DNA of 64,000 nt. It comes from Actinomycetes bacterium. Lineage in GTDB: Bacteria > Actinomycetota > Actinomycetes > Actinomycetales > Microbacteriaceae. The DNA lies in assembly GCA_023386365.1 (NCBI GenBank), contig JAEWJX010000021.1, positions 1 through 64,000 on the forward strand, read 5' to 3'. The notes under the pieces are model-generated. The model made no database searches, was not told the origin of the DNA, and saw nothing but the letters and a program-made list of their open reading frames with translations. Made by a program: the position numbers and the translations under genes. Shown piece by piece: positions 7,899-18,122 of this stretch. Within the stretch, counting starts at the first letter, position 1, and every line of letters starts with the position of its first letter.

Positions 7899-8405
7899 AT
7901 GTCGGTGGTGGTGGTCGAGGGGGTCAGCGACGCGATCGCGGTCGAGACGCTCGCGAGGCGGATGGGGATGCCGGTGCCGCATGTGGTGCCGGTCGGCGGG
8001 TCGAAGGGCATCCGTCGTGCGGCGAGGGAGCTCACGGGCGAGCGACTGCTGGGATTGGTCGATGCGCAGGAGCAGGCCGACTTCGCCGGCCACGTGGATC
8101 AGCTGTTCGTGTGCGATCCGGATCTTGAGGGCGAGTTCGTGCGCGCGTTCGGTGCGGATGGGGTGCTCGCCGTGATCGAGCAGCAGGGCGAGCTGGCGTC
8201 GTTCCGCACGCTGCAGCGTCAACCCGCTCAGCGTGGCCGCACCGTCGAACGCCAGCTCATCCAGTTCTTCGCCGGGCGCAGCGGCAAAAAGTCCCGCTAC
8301 GCCCAGCTGCTCGCCGACGCGATGCCACTCGACCGCATCCCGGCGCCCATCGCCGCGCTGCTCGCGGCGCTCCACCCGTGCCAGGCTGGAACCCATGAGC
8401 TCTGA
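7899..8405 (+). CDS. Small Toprim-domain protein (OLD-nuclease-like Toprim)
   Basis: At 168 residues it is essentially a lone Toprim fold: the Glu of VVVVEGVSDAIAVETLA and the later acidic motif VDAQEQADF, with CDPDLEGEF, fit the metal-binding residues of the Toprim/OLD type. No ATPase, primase or topoisomerase domain is attached. Family proteins are annotated as Toprim nucleotidyltransferase/hydrolase domain proteins of unknown role. There is no ribosome site, and TATCGAT lies 5-6 nt before the ATG, so it may be leaderless. Its last 11 bases overlap the start of the inositol monophosphatase gene. Confidence 0.75.
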   Translation: MSVVVVEGVSDAIAVETLARRMGMPVPHVVPVGGSKGIRRAARELTGERLLGLVDAQEQADFAGHVDQLFVCDPDLEGEFVRAFGADGVLAVIEQQGELASFRTLQRQPAQRGRTVERQLIQFFAGRSGKKSRYAQLLADAMPLDRIPAPIAALLAALHPCQAGTHEL

Positions 8406-9192
8406 GCTGCTGGATGTCGCCCGCCGGATCGCCCTCGAAGCGGGGGAGCTGGCCGCACGCCGCCGCCGCGATGGGGTCGAGGTGGCGGCCACCAAGTCGA
8501 GCATCGTCGACGTGGTCACGCAGGCCGACCGGGATGTGGAGCAACTCATCCGCGACCGCATCGCCGAGCAGCGCCCCGGCGACGCCATCCTCGGGGAGGA
8601 GGGCGGCTCCACCGGCGGCACCAGCGGCATCACCTGGGTCGTCGACCCGATCGACGGCACCGTCAACTACCTGTACGGCATCCCCCACTACGCGGTCAGC
8701 ATCGCCGTCGTCGAAGGCGACCCCGACCCCCTCACCTGGAAAGCCCTCGCCGGCGTCGTGCTGAACCCCGCCAACGACGAGCTCTTCACCGCCTCCCGCG
8801 GCGGCGGCGCCTTCCTGGGCGACCGCCCCATCCGGATCGCGGACGCGGTGCCGCTGGAGCGCGCCCTCGTCGCCACCGGCTTCGCCTACGACGCCGCCAT
8901 GCGCGGACGCCAGGGGGATGTGGTGGCGCGGCTGCTGCCGCAGGTGCGCGACATCCGCCGCCAGGGCACCGCGTCGCTCGACCTCACCTACGTGGCCGCG
9001 GGGCGCCTCAACGCCTACTTCGAACGCACCCTCAACCCGTGGGACCACGGAGCCGGCGCGCTCATCGCCGAAGAGGCGGGCGCCGTGGTGCGGGGCCTCG
9101 GGGTGGAGCGGCCCAGCCGCGACTTCCTCATCACCGGGCACCCGGATGTGGTGGGGCCGCTGGAGCAACTGCTCACCCGACTGGGCGTCTGA
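8395..9192 (+). CDS. Inositol monophosphatase family phosphatase
   Basis: A 265-residue protein with the family's metal and substrate motifs in order: ILGEEGGS, WVVDPIDGTVNY (about residues 82-93) and NPWDHGAGALIAEEAGA near the C-terminus. It would hydrolyse inositol phosphate or a related sugar/nucleotide phosphate (histidinol phosphate and PAP phosphatases belong to the same fold, so the substrate is not settled). The ATG at 8395 is preferred over upstream in-frame starts because the family N-terminus begins there. It overlaps the Toprim gene. Confidence 0.92.
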   Translation: MSSELLDVARRIALEAGELAARRRRDGVEVAATKSSIVDVVTQADRDVEQLIRDRIAEQRPGDAILGEEGGSTGGTSGITWVVDPIDGTVNYLYGIPHYAVSIAVVEGDPDPLTWKALAGVVLNPANDELFTASRGGGAFLGDRPIRIADAVPLERALVATGFAYDAAMRGRQGDVVARLLPQVRDIRRQGTASLDLTYVAAGRLNAYFERTLNPWDHGAGALIAEEAGAVVRGLGVERPSRDFLITGHPDVVGPLEQLLTRLGV

Positions 9193-9306
9193 CCTGCACC
9201 TCGTCTGACCCTCGGACGCGGACTGGCCGGTTCGGTATCGGTTGTATAACATCGAATGGATTCCCGACCCGAACCCTGCCCGTCACGGGCTCCCGAAGGA
9301 GAGCGC

Positions 9307-9360
9307 ATGAACCACTTCGCGCCCCGCGGTCGAGCCTGCTCGCGGCACACGAGATCGTGA
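9307..9360 (+). other. Short upstream ORF (17 codons) before the M23 peptidase
   Basis: An ATG with a strong ribosome site (GAAGGAG, 5 nt spacing) opens a 17-codon frame beginning MNHFAPRGR. Its TGA overlaps the GTG of the peptidase frame (GTGA). Either this is a coupled leader peptide, or the true peptidase start is here and one base has been lost within the first 50 nt. A TATAAC box at 9245-9250 could be the promoter. Confidence 0.45.
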
Positions 9361-10298
9361 CGGCGGGCGACCTCTCGCTTCCCCCGGCGACATCCCGACG
9401 CGAGCTCCGCGAACGTGAGCGAGCGGCGAACGAGCACGCCACCAACCCGGCGGCCCCAACCCTTGAGGCGACCGTTCCCCCGGCGCTGAGCGCCAGCCTG
9501 CCGCCGGCCCCCGCACGGGCCGTGCCGCCGATCCCCGAACCGACGATGCTCGCCGTCGAACTGTCGGCCGCACCGCACCGCACGCACCGCCGCTCCGTCG
9601 GGTCGCGTCTCCTGTCGTTCGCCGCGCTCCTGTTCGCGGGCGCCTTCATCGTCGGCGTCACCGTGCCCGCCAACGCGCTCGACGTGTTCGCCGCATCCGA
9701 GACCGCAGACACGTCGCTGCTTGCCGCCGCCACCAAGGTGGAAGGTCAAGCGGTCGAGGTCGAAGGCGGCGACGTCACCGTGGCGGCACGCGACGGCTTC
9801 GAAGTGAAATCGTGGGCCGAAGTGCTGAAAGCCCAGTACGGCACCCGCAACTACAGCTACTCGATGAGCGGGTGGACGGGCGCCGTCCGGTGGCCGTTCC
9901 CGTACGTCGTGCCCATCTCATCCGGCTTCGGCGAACGTGCAGCGCCCTGCCGCGGCTGCTCCACCGTTCACAACGCCATCGACCTGACGCCCGGCGCCGG
10001 CGCCCCCATCTACGCCATCGCCGACGGTGTCGTCATCCGCCGCGAACCGCGCGGCGGCAGCTGGGGCAACAACCTCACCCTCGAACACCAGATCAACGGC
10101 CACACCGTCACCTCCAGCTACGCGCACATGCAGTGGGACTCGTCGCCCATCGAACTCGGCCAGACCGTGAAGGTGGGCGACTTCCTCGGGCTCGTGGGTG
10201 CCACCGGCCAGGCGACCGGCGCGCACCTGCACCTCGAGATCAAGGTCGACGGCGAATACGTCGACCCCTACGTCTGGCTGAAGGCCAACGCCGGCTGA
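9357..10298 (+). CDS. M23 family metallopeptidase (peptidoglycan endopeptidase)
   Basis: About 313 residues: a cytosolic N-terminus containing SRRELRERERAA, one membrane segment (LLSFAALLFAGAFIVGVTV), a linker, and a LytM/M23 domain with zinc ligands in HNAIDLTPGAGAPIYA and HLHLEI. It should cut peptide cross-bridges outside the membrane. The frame opens much earlier with no plausible start. GTG 9357 is the best in-frame start and overlaps the stop of a short ORF that has the only good ribosome site, so the N-terminus is uncertain and may be frameshifted. Confidence 0.85.
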   Translation: MTAGDLSLPPATSRRELRERERAANEHATNPAAPTLEATVPPALSASLPPAPARAVPPIPEPTMLAVELSAAPHRTHRRSVGSRLLSFAALLFAGAFIVGVTVPANALDVFAASETADTSLLAAATKVEGQAVEVEGGDVTVAARDGFEVKSWAEVLKAQYGTRNYSYSMSGWTGAVRWPFPYVVPISSGFGERAAPCRGCSTVHNAIDLTPGAGAPIYAIADGVVIRREPRGGSWGNNLTLEHQINGHTVTSSYAHMQWDSSPIELGQTVKVGDFLGLVGATGQATGAHLHLEIKVDGEYVDPYVWLKANAG

Positions 10299-10339
10299 CC
10301 CTCCCCGCTCACTCAGCGGAGAAGCGAGTCGAGCGGGGC

Positions 10340-10440
10340 GCGCGTGCGCTCAGGCGCGGTGCTGGCATCGGGTCTGGCGGGAGCGCGTCGACGCGAAGCG
10401 CCGGCACGCGGGGGCATGCGCCGCGCCTGAGCGCACGCGC
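10340..10440. repeat. Long inverted repeat between convergent genes (20-bp arms)
   Basis: Arms 10340-10359 and 10421-10440 (GCGCGTGCGCTCAGGCGCGG and its complement) pair perfectly around a 61-nt GC-rich interior. It fills the gap between the convergent M23 peptidase and alpha-glucosidase genes, so it may serve as a bidirectional transcription block. Confidence 0.8.
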
Positions 10441-10460
10441 CCCCCGCGCACCAGCGAGGG

Positions 10461-12122
10461 TTACTCTGCGACCAGCCAGACGGTGGTGTCTCCGGGGAGG
10501 TGGTCGGCGGCGATGGGGCCGCTGGCGAGCAGCACGCGACCCTCGGGGAGGGGTGCGGATCCGGCGCCCGTGTTCGCGACGACGGTGACGGTGCCGTTGC
10601 GGAACGTGAGCACGTCGGTGTCGTCGCTGGGCAGCCACTCGAGGGTGCCTTCGCCGAGTTCGTGGTCGCGGCGGGCGGCGAGCGTCTCACGGTAGAACTC
10701 GAGCGTCGACCCGGGCACGCCGACCTGCGCGTCGCGGGCGTAGCTGGGCCAGGTGTCGGGCAGCGGCAGCCAGCTGGCGGCGGTGGGTCCGAAGCCGGTT
10801 CCGGGCGCTTCCGCCTCCCAGGGGAGCGGCACACGGCATCCGTCGCGGCCGTAGGTCTCGCCGCCGGTGCGGAAGAAGCTGGGGTCCTGGCGGGCTTCGT
10901 CGGGCAGGTCGATCACTTCGGGCAGGCCGAGCTCTTCGCCCTGGTAGAGGTAGGAGGAGCCGGGCAGGCCGAGCATGAATGCGGTGGCGGCGCGGGCGCG
11001 GCGCAGGCCGACCACCTCATCCGGGTGCGATTCCGACTTCGGGCCGAGGCCCTGGCCTTGCGGGGGCGGCGGGTTGAGGCCGAGGCGGGTGGCGTGGCGG
11101 ATGACGTCGTGGTTGGAGAGCACCCAGGTGCTGGGTGCGCCGACGGAGCCGAACGCGTCGAGGGATGCGTCGACGACCTTCTTCAGCGGTTCGGCTTTCC
11201 ACGGGGTTTCGAGGTAGCTGAAGTTGAAGGTCTGGTGCATCTCGTCGGGGCGCACCCAGTTGGCGAGCTTGGACAGCGGCTCGACCCAGGCTTCGCCGGC
11301 GAGGATGCGGTCGGGGCCGTACTCGGCGAGCACGTTGTGCCAGTCGCGGTAGATCTCGTGGACGGTGTCTTGGCCCCAGTAGGGGACGTTCTTCTCGTCG
11401 CCGCCCATGCTGCCGGCGTCGGCGGGCGGGGTGTAGTCGGGCAGACCTTCCGCTTTGGTGAGGCCGTGGGCGACGTCGACACGGAACCCGTCGACGCCCC
11501 GGTCGAGCCAGAACCGCAGCACGCCGCGGAAGTATTCGTGGACGTCGGGGTTGGTCCAGTCGAAGTCGGGCTGCGAGCTGTCGAACAGGTGCAGGTACCA
11601 CTGGCCGGGGGTGCCGTCGGCTTCAGTGACGCGGGTCCAGGCGCGGCCGCCGAACACGGACTCCCAGTTGTTGGGCGGCAGTTCGCCGAGGTCACCCTTG
11701 CCGTCGCGGAACAGGTAGCGGGCGCGTTCGCGCGACCCGGGGGCGGCGGCGAGCGCCTCCTGGAACCAGACGTGGGCGCTGGAGGAGTGGTTGGGCACCA
11801 GGTCGACGATGACGCGGAGGCCGAGCTCGTGGGCGCGTTCGAGCATGACGTCGAAGTCGGCGAGGGTGCCGAAGAGCGGGTCGATGTCGCAGTAGTCGGC
11901 GACGTCGTAGCCGGCGTCGGCCTGCGGGGAGGTGAAGAACGGCGACAGCCAGATCGCGTCGACGCCGAGGTCGGCGAGGGCGGGGAGGCGGTGGGTGATG
12001 CCCGGCAGGTCGCCGACGCCGTCGCCGTCTGCGTCGGCGAAGGAGCGGGGGTAGACCTGGTAGATGACGGCGGTGCGCCACCAGTCGTCGCGCTGCATCG
12101 CGCGGCCGTTCGTCGTGTTCAC
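10461..12122 (-). CDS. GH13 alpha-glucosidase / oligo-1,6-glucosidase
   Basis: A 553-residue GH13 enzyme. Conserved regions are present in order: VDLVPNHSS, GFRVDVAHGL with the Asp nucleophile, ILAGEAWVEPL with the Glu acid, and VLSNHDVIRH. The N-terminus WWRTAVIYQVYPRSFADADG is typical of the oligo-1,6-glucosidase/trehalose-type branch. No signal peptide, so it hydrolyses imported malto-oligosaccharides in the cytosol. The start is GTG with GAAGGA upstream. It is divergent from malE and shares its operator region, so it is very likely co-regulated with the maltodextrin transporter. Confidence 0.93.
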   Translation of the reverse strand: MNTTNGRAMQRDDWWRTAVIYQVYPRSFADADGDGVGDLPGITHRLPALADLGVDAIWLSPFFTSPQADAGYDVADYCDIDPLFGTLADFDVMLERAHELGLRVIVDLVPNHSSSAHVWFQEALAAAPGSRERARYLFRDGKGDLGELPPNNWESVFGGRAWTRVTEADGTPGQWYLHLFDSSQPDFDWTNPDVHEYFRGVLRFWLDRGVDGFRVDVAHGLTKAEGLPDYTPPADAGSMGGDEKNVPYWGQDTVHEIYRDWHNVLAEYGPDRILAGEAWVEPLSKLANWVRPDEMHQTFNFSYLETPWKAEPLKKVVDASLDAFGSVGAPSTWVLSNHDVIRHATRLGLNPPPPQGQGLGPKSESHPDEVVGLRRARAATAFMLGLPGSSYLYQGEELGLPEVIDLPDEARQDPSFFRTGGETYGRDGCRVPLPWEAEAPGTGFGPTAASWLPLPDTWPSYARDAQVGVPGSTLEFYRETLAARRDHELGEGTLEWLPSDDTDVLTFRNGTVTVVANTGAGSAPLPEGRVLLASGPIAADHLPGDTTVWLVAE

Positions 12123-12257
12123 GGGGTGGAAATCCTTCGGTCGGGGAGCATCCTCGGGCCCTCCGATGGTAGCGAGCGCCTGTTACGTCGACGTGTCGCC
12201 GTCCGCAGCCGTGCGGCGGGGAGGGGATGTGCGGATGACCCGCTTGTGTTTCCCCGA

Positions 12258-12285
12258 TGTAAACGCTTGCATCCGGGCTTGTCAA
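12258..12285 (-). promoter_or_regulatory. LacI-type operator and minus-strand promoter for the alpha-glucosidase
   Basis: The core TGTAAACGCTTGCA (12258-12271) is a near-palindromic LacI/CcpA-type operator. On the minus strand a TTGACA -35 (12285-12280) sits about 17 nt upstream of a TTACAT -10 that overlaps the operator, so a bound repressor would block the alpha-glucosidase promoter. Confidence 0.7.
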
Positions 12286-12322
12286 CTTTCGGCAACGATC
12301 TGACGGCAACTTCGATGCCGAC

Positions 12323-12371
12323 TTGACATACCGGCCTTCGGTGAGTTGTGATTTCGTGCAAACGCTTGCAC
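12323..12371 (+). promoter_or_regulatory. malE promoter with LacI-type operator
   Basis: TTGACA (12323-12328), an 18-nt spacer and TGTGAT (12347-12352) form a recognisable promoter. The perfect 16-bp palindrome GTGCAAACGCTTGCAC (12356-12371) covers the expected start of transcription. It is a second copy of the operator at 12258. Confidence 0.78.
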
Positions 12372-12438
12372 CGAGCGTTTCCGGAGAACGGCCTCCACCC
12401 CGGCGGCCCGCATCCGCACACAGGGAAAGGACACACCA

Positions 12439-13665
12439 ATGAAGGTGACCAAGAGAGGCTTCCTGGGGCTCGGCTCGATCGCCATCGCCTCGGCATTCGT
12501 GCTCACCGGCTGCCAGGCCTCCTCGGACAACGGCGGCGACGCGCCCGAGGGCGGCACGCTGACCGTCTGGGTCGACGCGGAGCGCGTCGACGCACTGAAG
12601 GGCGCGGCGGACGCCTACACCGAGAAGACGGGCGTCGAGGTCGAGCTCGTCTCGAAGGACAACGCCACCATCAAGGACGACTTCATCCAGCAGGTTCCGA
12701 CCGGTGAAGGCCCCGACATCACCATGGGCGCCCACGACTGGCTCGGCGAGCTGACCACCAACGGCGTCGTGGCGCCGCTCGAGCTCGGCGACTCCGCCGG
12801 TGACTACCTCGACGTGGCCATCCAGGCCGCCACCTACGACGGAACCGTCTACATGCTCCCGTACGCGGTCGAGAACATCGCCGTGCTGCGCAACGCCGAC
12901 ATCATCCCCGAGGCGGCGACCAGCTTCGACGACATGATCGCGAAGGGCAAGGCCGCCGGCCTCGCGCAGCCGTTCGTCGTCGAGCAGGGTGCCGAGGGCA
13001 ACCCGTACCACCTGTACCCGTTCCAGACCGCGTTCGGCGCCCCCGTCTTCGGTTCGACGGATGCCGGATACGACCCCACCGACCTGCAGCTCGGCAACGC
13101 CGGCGGCGAGGCGTTCGCCACGTGGCTCGGCAGCCAGGGCAAGACCGGCACCGGCGTGTTCAACACCGACATCGACGGCGCCATCGCCAAGCAGGCCTTC
13201 CTCGACGGAACGGCGGCCTTCTGGCTGACCGGCCCGTGGAACGTCGGCGCGGCCGTCGACGCGGGCATCAACGTCGCCATCGACCCGACGCCCAGCCCCA
13301 CCGGTGACCCGACCCAGCCGTTCGCCGGCGTGAAGGGCTTCTTCCTGTCGTCCGAGTCCGAGAACAAGGTCGCCGCGACCGACTTCCTCGTGAACTACCT
13401 CGGCTCGGAGGACGTGCAACTCGAGCTCTTCAAGGCGGGCAACATCCTCCCCGCGCTGAGCTCGGCCGCCGAGACCGCCTCCAGCGACCCGATCATCGAG
13501 GGCTTCGCCGCCGTCGGTGCGGACGCCGTAGCGATGCCGTCGATCCCCGCGATGGGTTCGGTGTGGCAGTACTGGGGTGTGGCCGAGGCCGCGATCATCA
13601 ACGGTGAGGACCCGGTTGCGACCTGGCAGAAGCTCGCCGCCGATGTCCAGGCTGCGATCGGCTGA
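12439..13665 (+). CDS. malE: Maltodextrin ABC transporter substrate-binding lipoprotein
   Basis: A 408-residue extracytoplasmic solute-binding protein family 1 member. The N-terminus is a lipoprotein signal with lipobox LTGC (Cys about 29), preceded by a Lys/Arg-rich start. Family segments such as TVWVDAERVDALKGAADAYT, VPYAVEN-like MLPYAVENIAVLRN and FWLTGPWN support maltose/maltodextrin binding. It has a good ribosome site (AAAGGA) and is the first gene of the malE-malF-malG-GH13 operon, behind the operator at 12356. The ligand is inferred from the amylase neighbours. Confidence 0.92.
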   Translation: MKVTKRGFLGLGSIAIASAFVLTGCQASSDNGGDAPEGGTLTVWVDAERVDALKGAADAYTEKTGVEVELVSKDNATIKDDFIQQVPTGEGPDITMGAHDWLGELTTNGVVAPLELGDSAGDYLDVAIQAATYDGTVYMLPYAVENIAVLRNADIIPEAATSFDDMIAKGKAAGLAQPFVVEQGAEGNPYHLYPFQTAFGAPVFGSTDAGYDPTDLQLGNAGGEAFATWLGSQGKTGTGVFNTDIDGAIAKQAFLDGTAAFWLTGPWNVGAAVDAGINVAIDPTPSPTGDPTQPFAGVKGFFLSSESENKVAATDFLVNYLGSEDVQLELFKAGNILPALSSAAETASSDPIIEGFAAVGADAVAMPSIPAMGSVWQYWGVAEAAIINGEDPVATWQKLAADVQAAIG

Positions 13666-13681
13666 CCTGAAGCGCTGAATC

Positions 13682-13716
13682 GGGCCCGCCGGTCGAGCAC
13701 TTCGACCGGCGGGCCC
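13682..13716 (+). terminator. Strong intercistronic hairpin between malE and malF
   Basis: Perfect 15-bp stem (GGGCCCGCCGGTCGA and its complement) with a 5-nt loop, followed by no T-run. In binding-protein operons such hairpins stabilise the malE message or attenuate downstream genes; that role is inferred. Confidence 0.75.
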
Positions 13717-13754
13717 ATCCGCCCGTCAACCCCTTTTCGGAAGATGTGACCCCG

Positions 13755-15340
<1,586 letters not shown>

Positions 15341-15344
<4 letters not shown>

Positions 15345-16252
15345 CCGCCGCCGACCTCTCGCACCTCCGCAACAACGCGAAGGCGCCGCGCCGCCGCCGT
15401 TCCTTCGGGCGCTGGTTCGCCGACACCGGGTGGCGTCACCTGGTGGCGATCGTGGTGACCGTGTTCGCGGTGTTCCCGCTGCTGTTCGTGTTCTCCAGCT
15501 CGCTGAACCCGAACGGCACCCTCACCGGGTCGAACGCGCTGTTCTCGGCGATCGGCGTCGACAGCTACTGGCGCATCCTCACCGACCCGCAGAACCCGTA
15601 CCTGCAGTGGTTCGGCAACACGCTGATCATCGCCGGCGCGACGGCCATCGCCTCCACGCTGATGGGTGCGCTCGCGGCGTACGCGTTCTCGCGGATGCGG
15701 TTCACGGGCCGCCGGTTCGGTCTGGTGACGATCGTGGTGATCCAGATGTTCCCGCAGCTGCTGGGTGCGGTGGCGATCTTCCTCATGATGAACGCCATCG
15801 GCGACGTGTTCCCGGCGTTCGGTCTGAACACCCACATCGGCCTGATCATGGTGTACCTGGGCGGCGCGCTGGGCGTGAACACGTACCTCATGTACGGGTT
15901 CTTCAACACGGTGCCGGTGGAGATCGACGAGGCGGCGAAGATCGACGGCGCCGGCCACGCGCGCATCTTCTTCACGATCATCCTGCGGCTGGTGGCGCCG
16001 ATCCTCGCGGTCGTGGCGCTGCTGTCGGTGATCGCATCCGTCAACGAGTACCTGATCGCGAGCGTGCTGCTCATCGACCCCGAGAACCAGACGCTCGCCG
16101 TGGGTCTCGTGAAGCTCGTCTCCAACCCGCGCTACGCGGACTGGAGTGCTTTCTCTGCGGGCGCGATGATGGCCGCCATCCCGGTGGTGGCGCTGTTCCT
16201 GGCGCTGCAGAAGTACATCGTCGGTGGCATCACGGCGGGTGCCGTCAAGTAA
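15341..16252 (+). CDS. malG: Maltodextrin ABC transporter permease MalG
   Basis: A 303-residue permease with six predicted membrane segments and the EAA loop VPVEIDEAAKIDGAGHARIF. Conserved MalG segments include FSSSLNPNGTL near the N-terminus and the C-terminal QKYIVGGITAGAVK, which is diagnostic of MalG and contacts the ATPase. Its ATG overlaps the malF stop (ATGA). Confidence 0.95.
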
Positions 16253-16286
16253 CCCCCACGTCATACGAGAGGTCTATCGTCGCCGC

Positions 16287-18122
16287 ATGAGTTCCCCCGC
16301 CGCGCTTCCGCATCACGACGGCTCCCCGCTGTACGTCTCGGATCAGCATCCGTCGCTCGGTTCGGTGGTGTCGCTGCGGCTGCGGGTTCCTCGCGGCTTC
16401 GCCGACCTGCGGGTGGTGCGGGTGCGTTCGAACCCCGACCGTGAGCCGAGCTACGCGGACGCGCGCATCGTGCACGAGACGCCGGATGCGGTGTGGTGGC
16501 AGGCGGAGGTGCGGGTCGAGAACCCGGTGCACGGCTACCGCTGGCTGCTGGAGGATCACGACGCGAACACCTGGTGGCTCACGTCGAAGGGCCTGTCGGG
16601 CATCGAGACGCGCGACATCGACGACTTCCGTCTTGTGACGTTCGCCTCGCCGCCGGGGTGGGGTTCGTCGATGGTGATGTACCAGGTGTTCCCCGACCGT
16701 TTCGCGCGGTCGGCGGAGGCGGATGCGCGGGAGCTGCCCGAGTGGGCTCTGCCGGCGGCCTGGGGTGACCCGGTCATCCATCAGGGGCCGGGCACGGGCA
16801 CCCAGTTCTTCGGCGGTGACCTCGCCGGCGTCGCGGAGCATCTCGACCATCTGGTCGACCTGGGTGTGAACCTGCTCTACCTGACGCCGGTTTTCCCGGC
16901 GCGTTCCAATCACCGCTACGACGCCCTGTCGTTCGACCACGTCGATCCGCTGCTCGGCGGCGACGAGGCGCTCATCGCTCTGGTCGAGGCGGCGCACGCG
17001 CGCGGACTGAAGGTGATCGGCGACCTGACGACCAACCATTCGGGCGACGCGCACGAGTGGTTCCAGGCGTCGTACCGCACCCCCGGTGCCGAGGAGAGCG
17101 GCTTCTACCTGTGGCTCGACGAGGGCCAGACCGAGTACGTGTCGTGGCTCGGGCATTCGAGCCTGCCGAAGCTGAACTGGAACTCCGGGGAGCTGCGTGC
17201 ACGCTTCATCGAGGGCGCGGATTCGGTGGTGGCGCGTTACCTGCAGCCGCCGTTCTCGTTCGACGGTTGGCGCATCGACGTGGCGAACATGACGGGCCGC
17301 TACCGCGACGAGGACCTCAACGAGGAGGTGCGCCGCGCCATCCGCCGCACGATGGTGGAGGTGAACCTCGACACGCTGCTGGTGGGGGAGTCGACGAACG
17401 ACGCCTCCGGTGGCGACTTCACGGGCGACGCCTGGCACGGCGCGATGACGTACGCGAACTTCACCCGCCCGCTGTGGAACTGGTTGTCGGTGCCGGGTTC
17501 GCCGGCCGGCGGGGGACTCGGGATGACGCTGGGACGCACCACCGACTACACGGGCCTCGACTTCTATGCGGCGCACCGCGAGTTCGCGGCGGCTTTCCCG
17601 TGGCGCACCCGGCTGCACACGATGAACGCGCTCGACACCCACGACACCCCGAGGTTCCTCACCTCGTCGCGTGAGGGTGTGCTGCCGACCGCTGTCGGGC
17701 TGGCGATGACGATGCCCGGTATCCCGGTCGTGTGGGCGGGCGACGAGTTCGGGCTCACCGCATCCGACGGCGAGGAGGCGCGCACCCCGATGCCGTGGGA
17801 TCGCGTCGACGAGTTCGCGCCGACGGTCGACCTGTACCGGCGGCTCATCGCGCTCAAGCGCGAGCATCCGGCGCTCAACGGGGGCGGCATCCGCTGGCTG
17901 CACGCCTCGGAGGAGGCGGTGGCGTTCGTGCGCGAGTCGGCGGACGAGTGCGTGCTGGTGGTGGCGGCTCGGGATGCGGCGGAGGTCGATCTGGCCGGTG
18001 AGCTGCCGGATGACGCGGTGCTGCTGGAGGGTTCGGTGTCGTGGAACGCCGGGCTCGTGCATGTGCCCGGCCCGGCGTTCCTCGCGTGGCGTCTGCCTGG
18101 GGTGGCGCTTCCGGCGTTCTAG
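16287..18122 (+). CDS. GH13 neopullulanase / maltogenic amylase-like enzyme
   Basis: A 611-residue cytosolic GH13. An N-terminal beta-domain of ~130 residues (as in neopullulanases) precedes the barrel; the catalytic regions are VIGDLTTNHSGD, GWRIDVANMTG (nucleophile Asp), LLVGESTND (Glu) and NALDTHDTPRF. It would degrade imported maltodextrins. The ATG follows malG by 34 nt without a ribosome site, but TATCGT lies 6 nt upstream, so it may also have its own leaderless promoter. The stop codon shares CTAG with the convergent oxidoreductase gene. Confidence 0.92.
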   Translation: MSSPAALPHHDGSPLYVSDQHPSLGSVVSLRLRVPRGFADLRVVRVRSNPDREPSYADARIVHETPDAVWWQAEVRVENPVHGYRWLLEDHDANTWWLTSKGLSGIETRDIDDFRLVTFASPPGWGSSMVMYQVFPDRFARSAEADARELPEWALPAAWGDPVIHQGPGTGTQFFGGDLAGVAEHLDHLVDLGVNLLYLTPVFPARSNHRYDALSFDHVDPLLGGDEALIALVEAAHARGLKVIGDLTTNHSGDAHEWFQASYRTPGAEESGFYLWLDEGQTEYVSWLGHSSLPKLNWNSGELRARFIEGADSVVARYLQPPFSFDGWRIDVANMTGRYRDEDLNEEVRRAIRRTMVEVNLDTLLVGESTNDASGGDFTGDAWHGAMTYANFTRPLWNWLSVPGSPAGGGLGMTLGRTTDYTGLDFYAAHREFAAAFPWRTRLHTMNALDTHDTPRFLTSSREGVLPTAVGLAMTMPGIPVVWAGDEFGLTASDGEEARTPMPWDRVDEFAPTVDLYRRLIALKREHPALNGGGIRWLHASEEAVAFVRESADECVLVVAARDAAEVDLAGELPDDAVLLEGSVSWNAGLVHVPGPAFLAWRLPGVALPAF

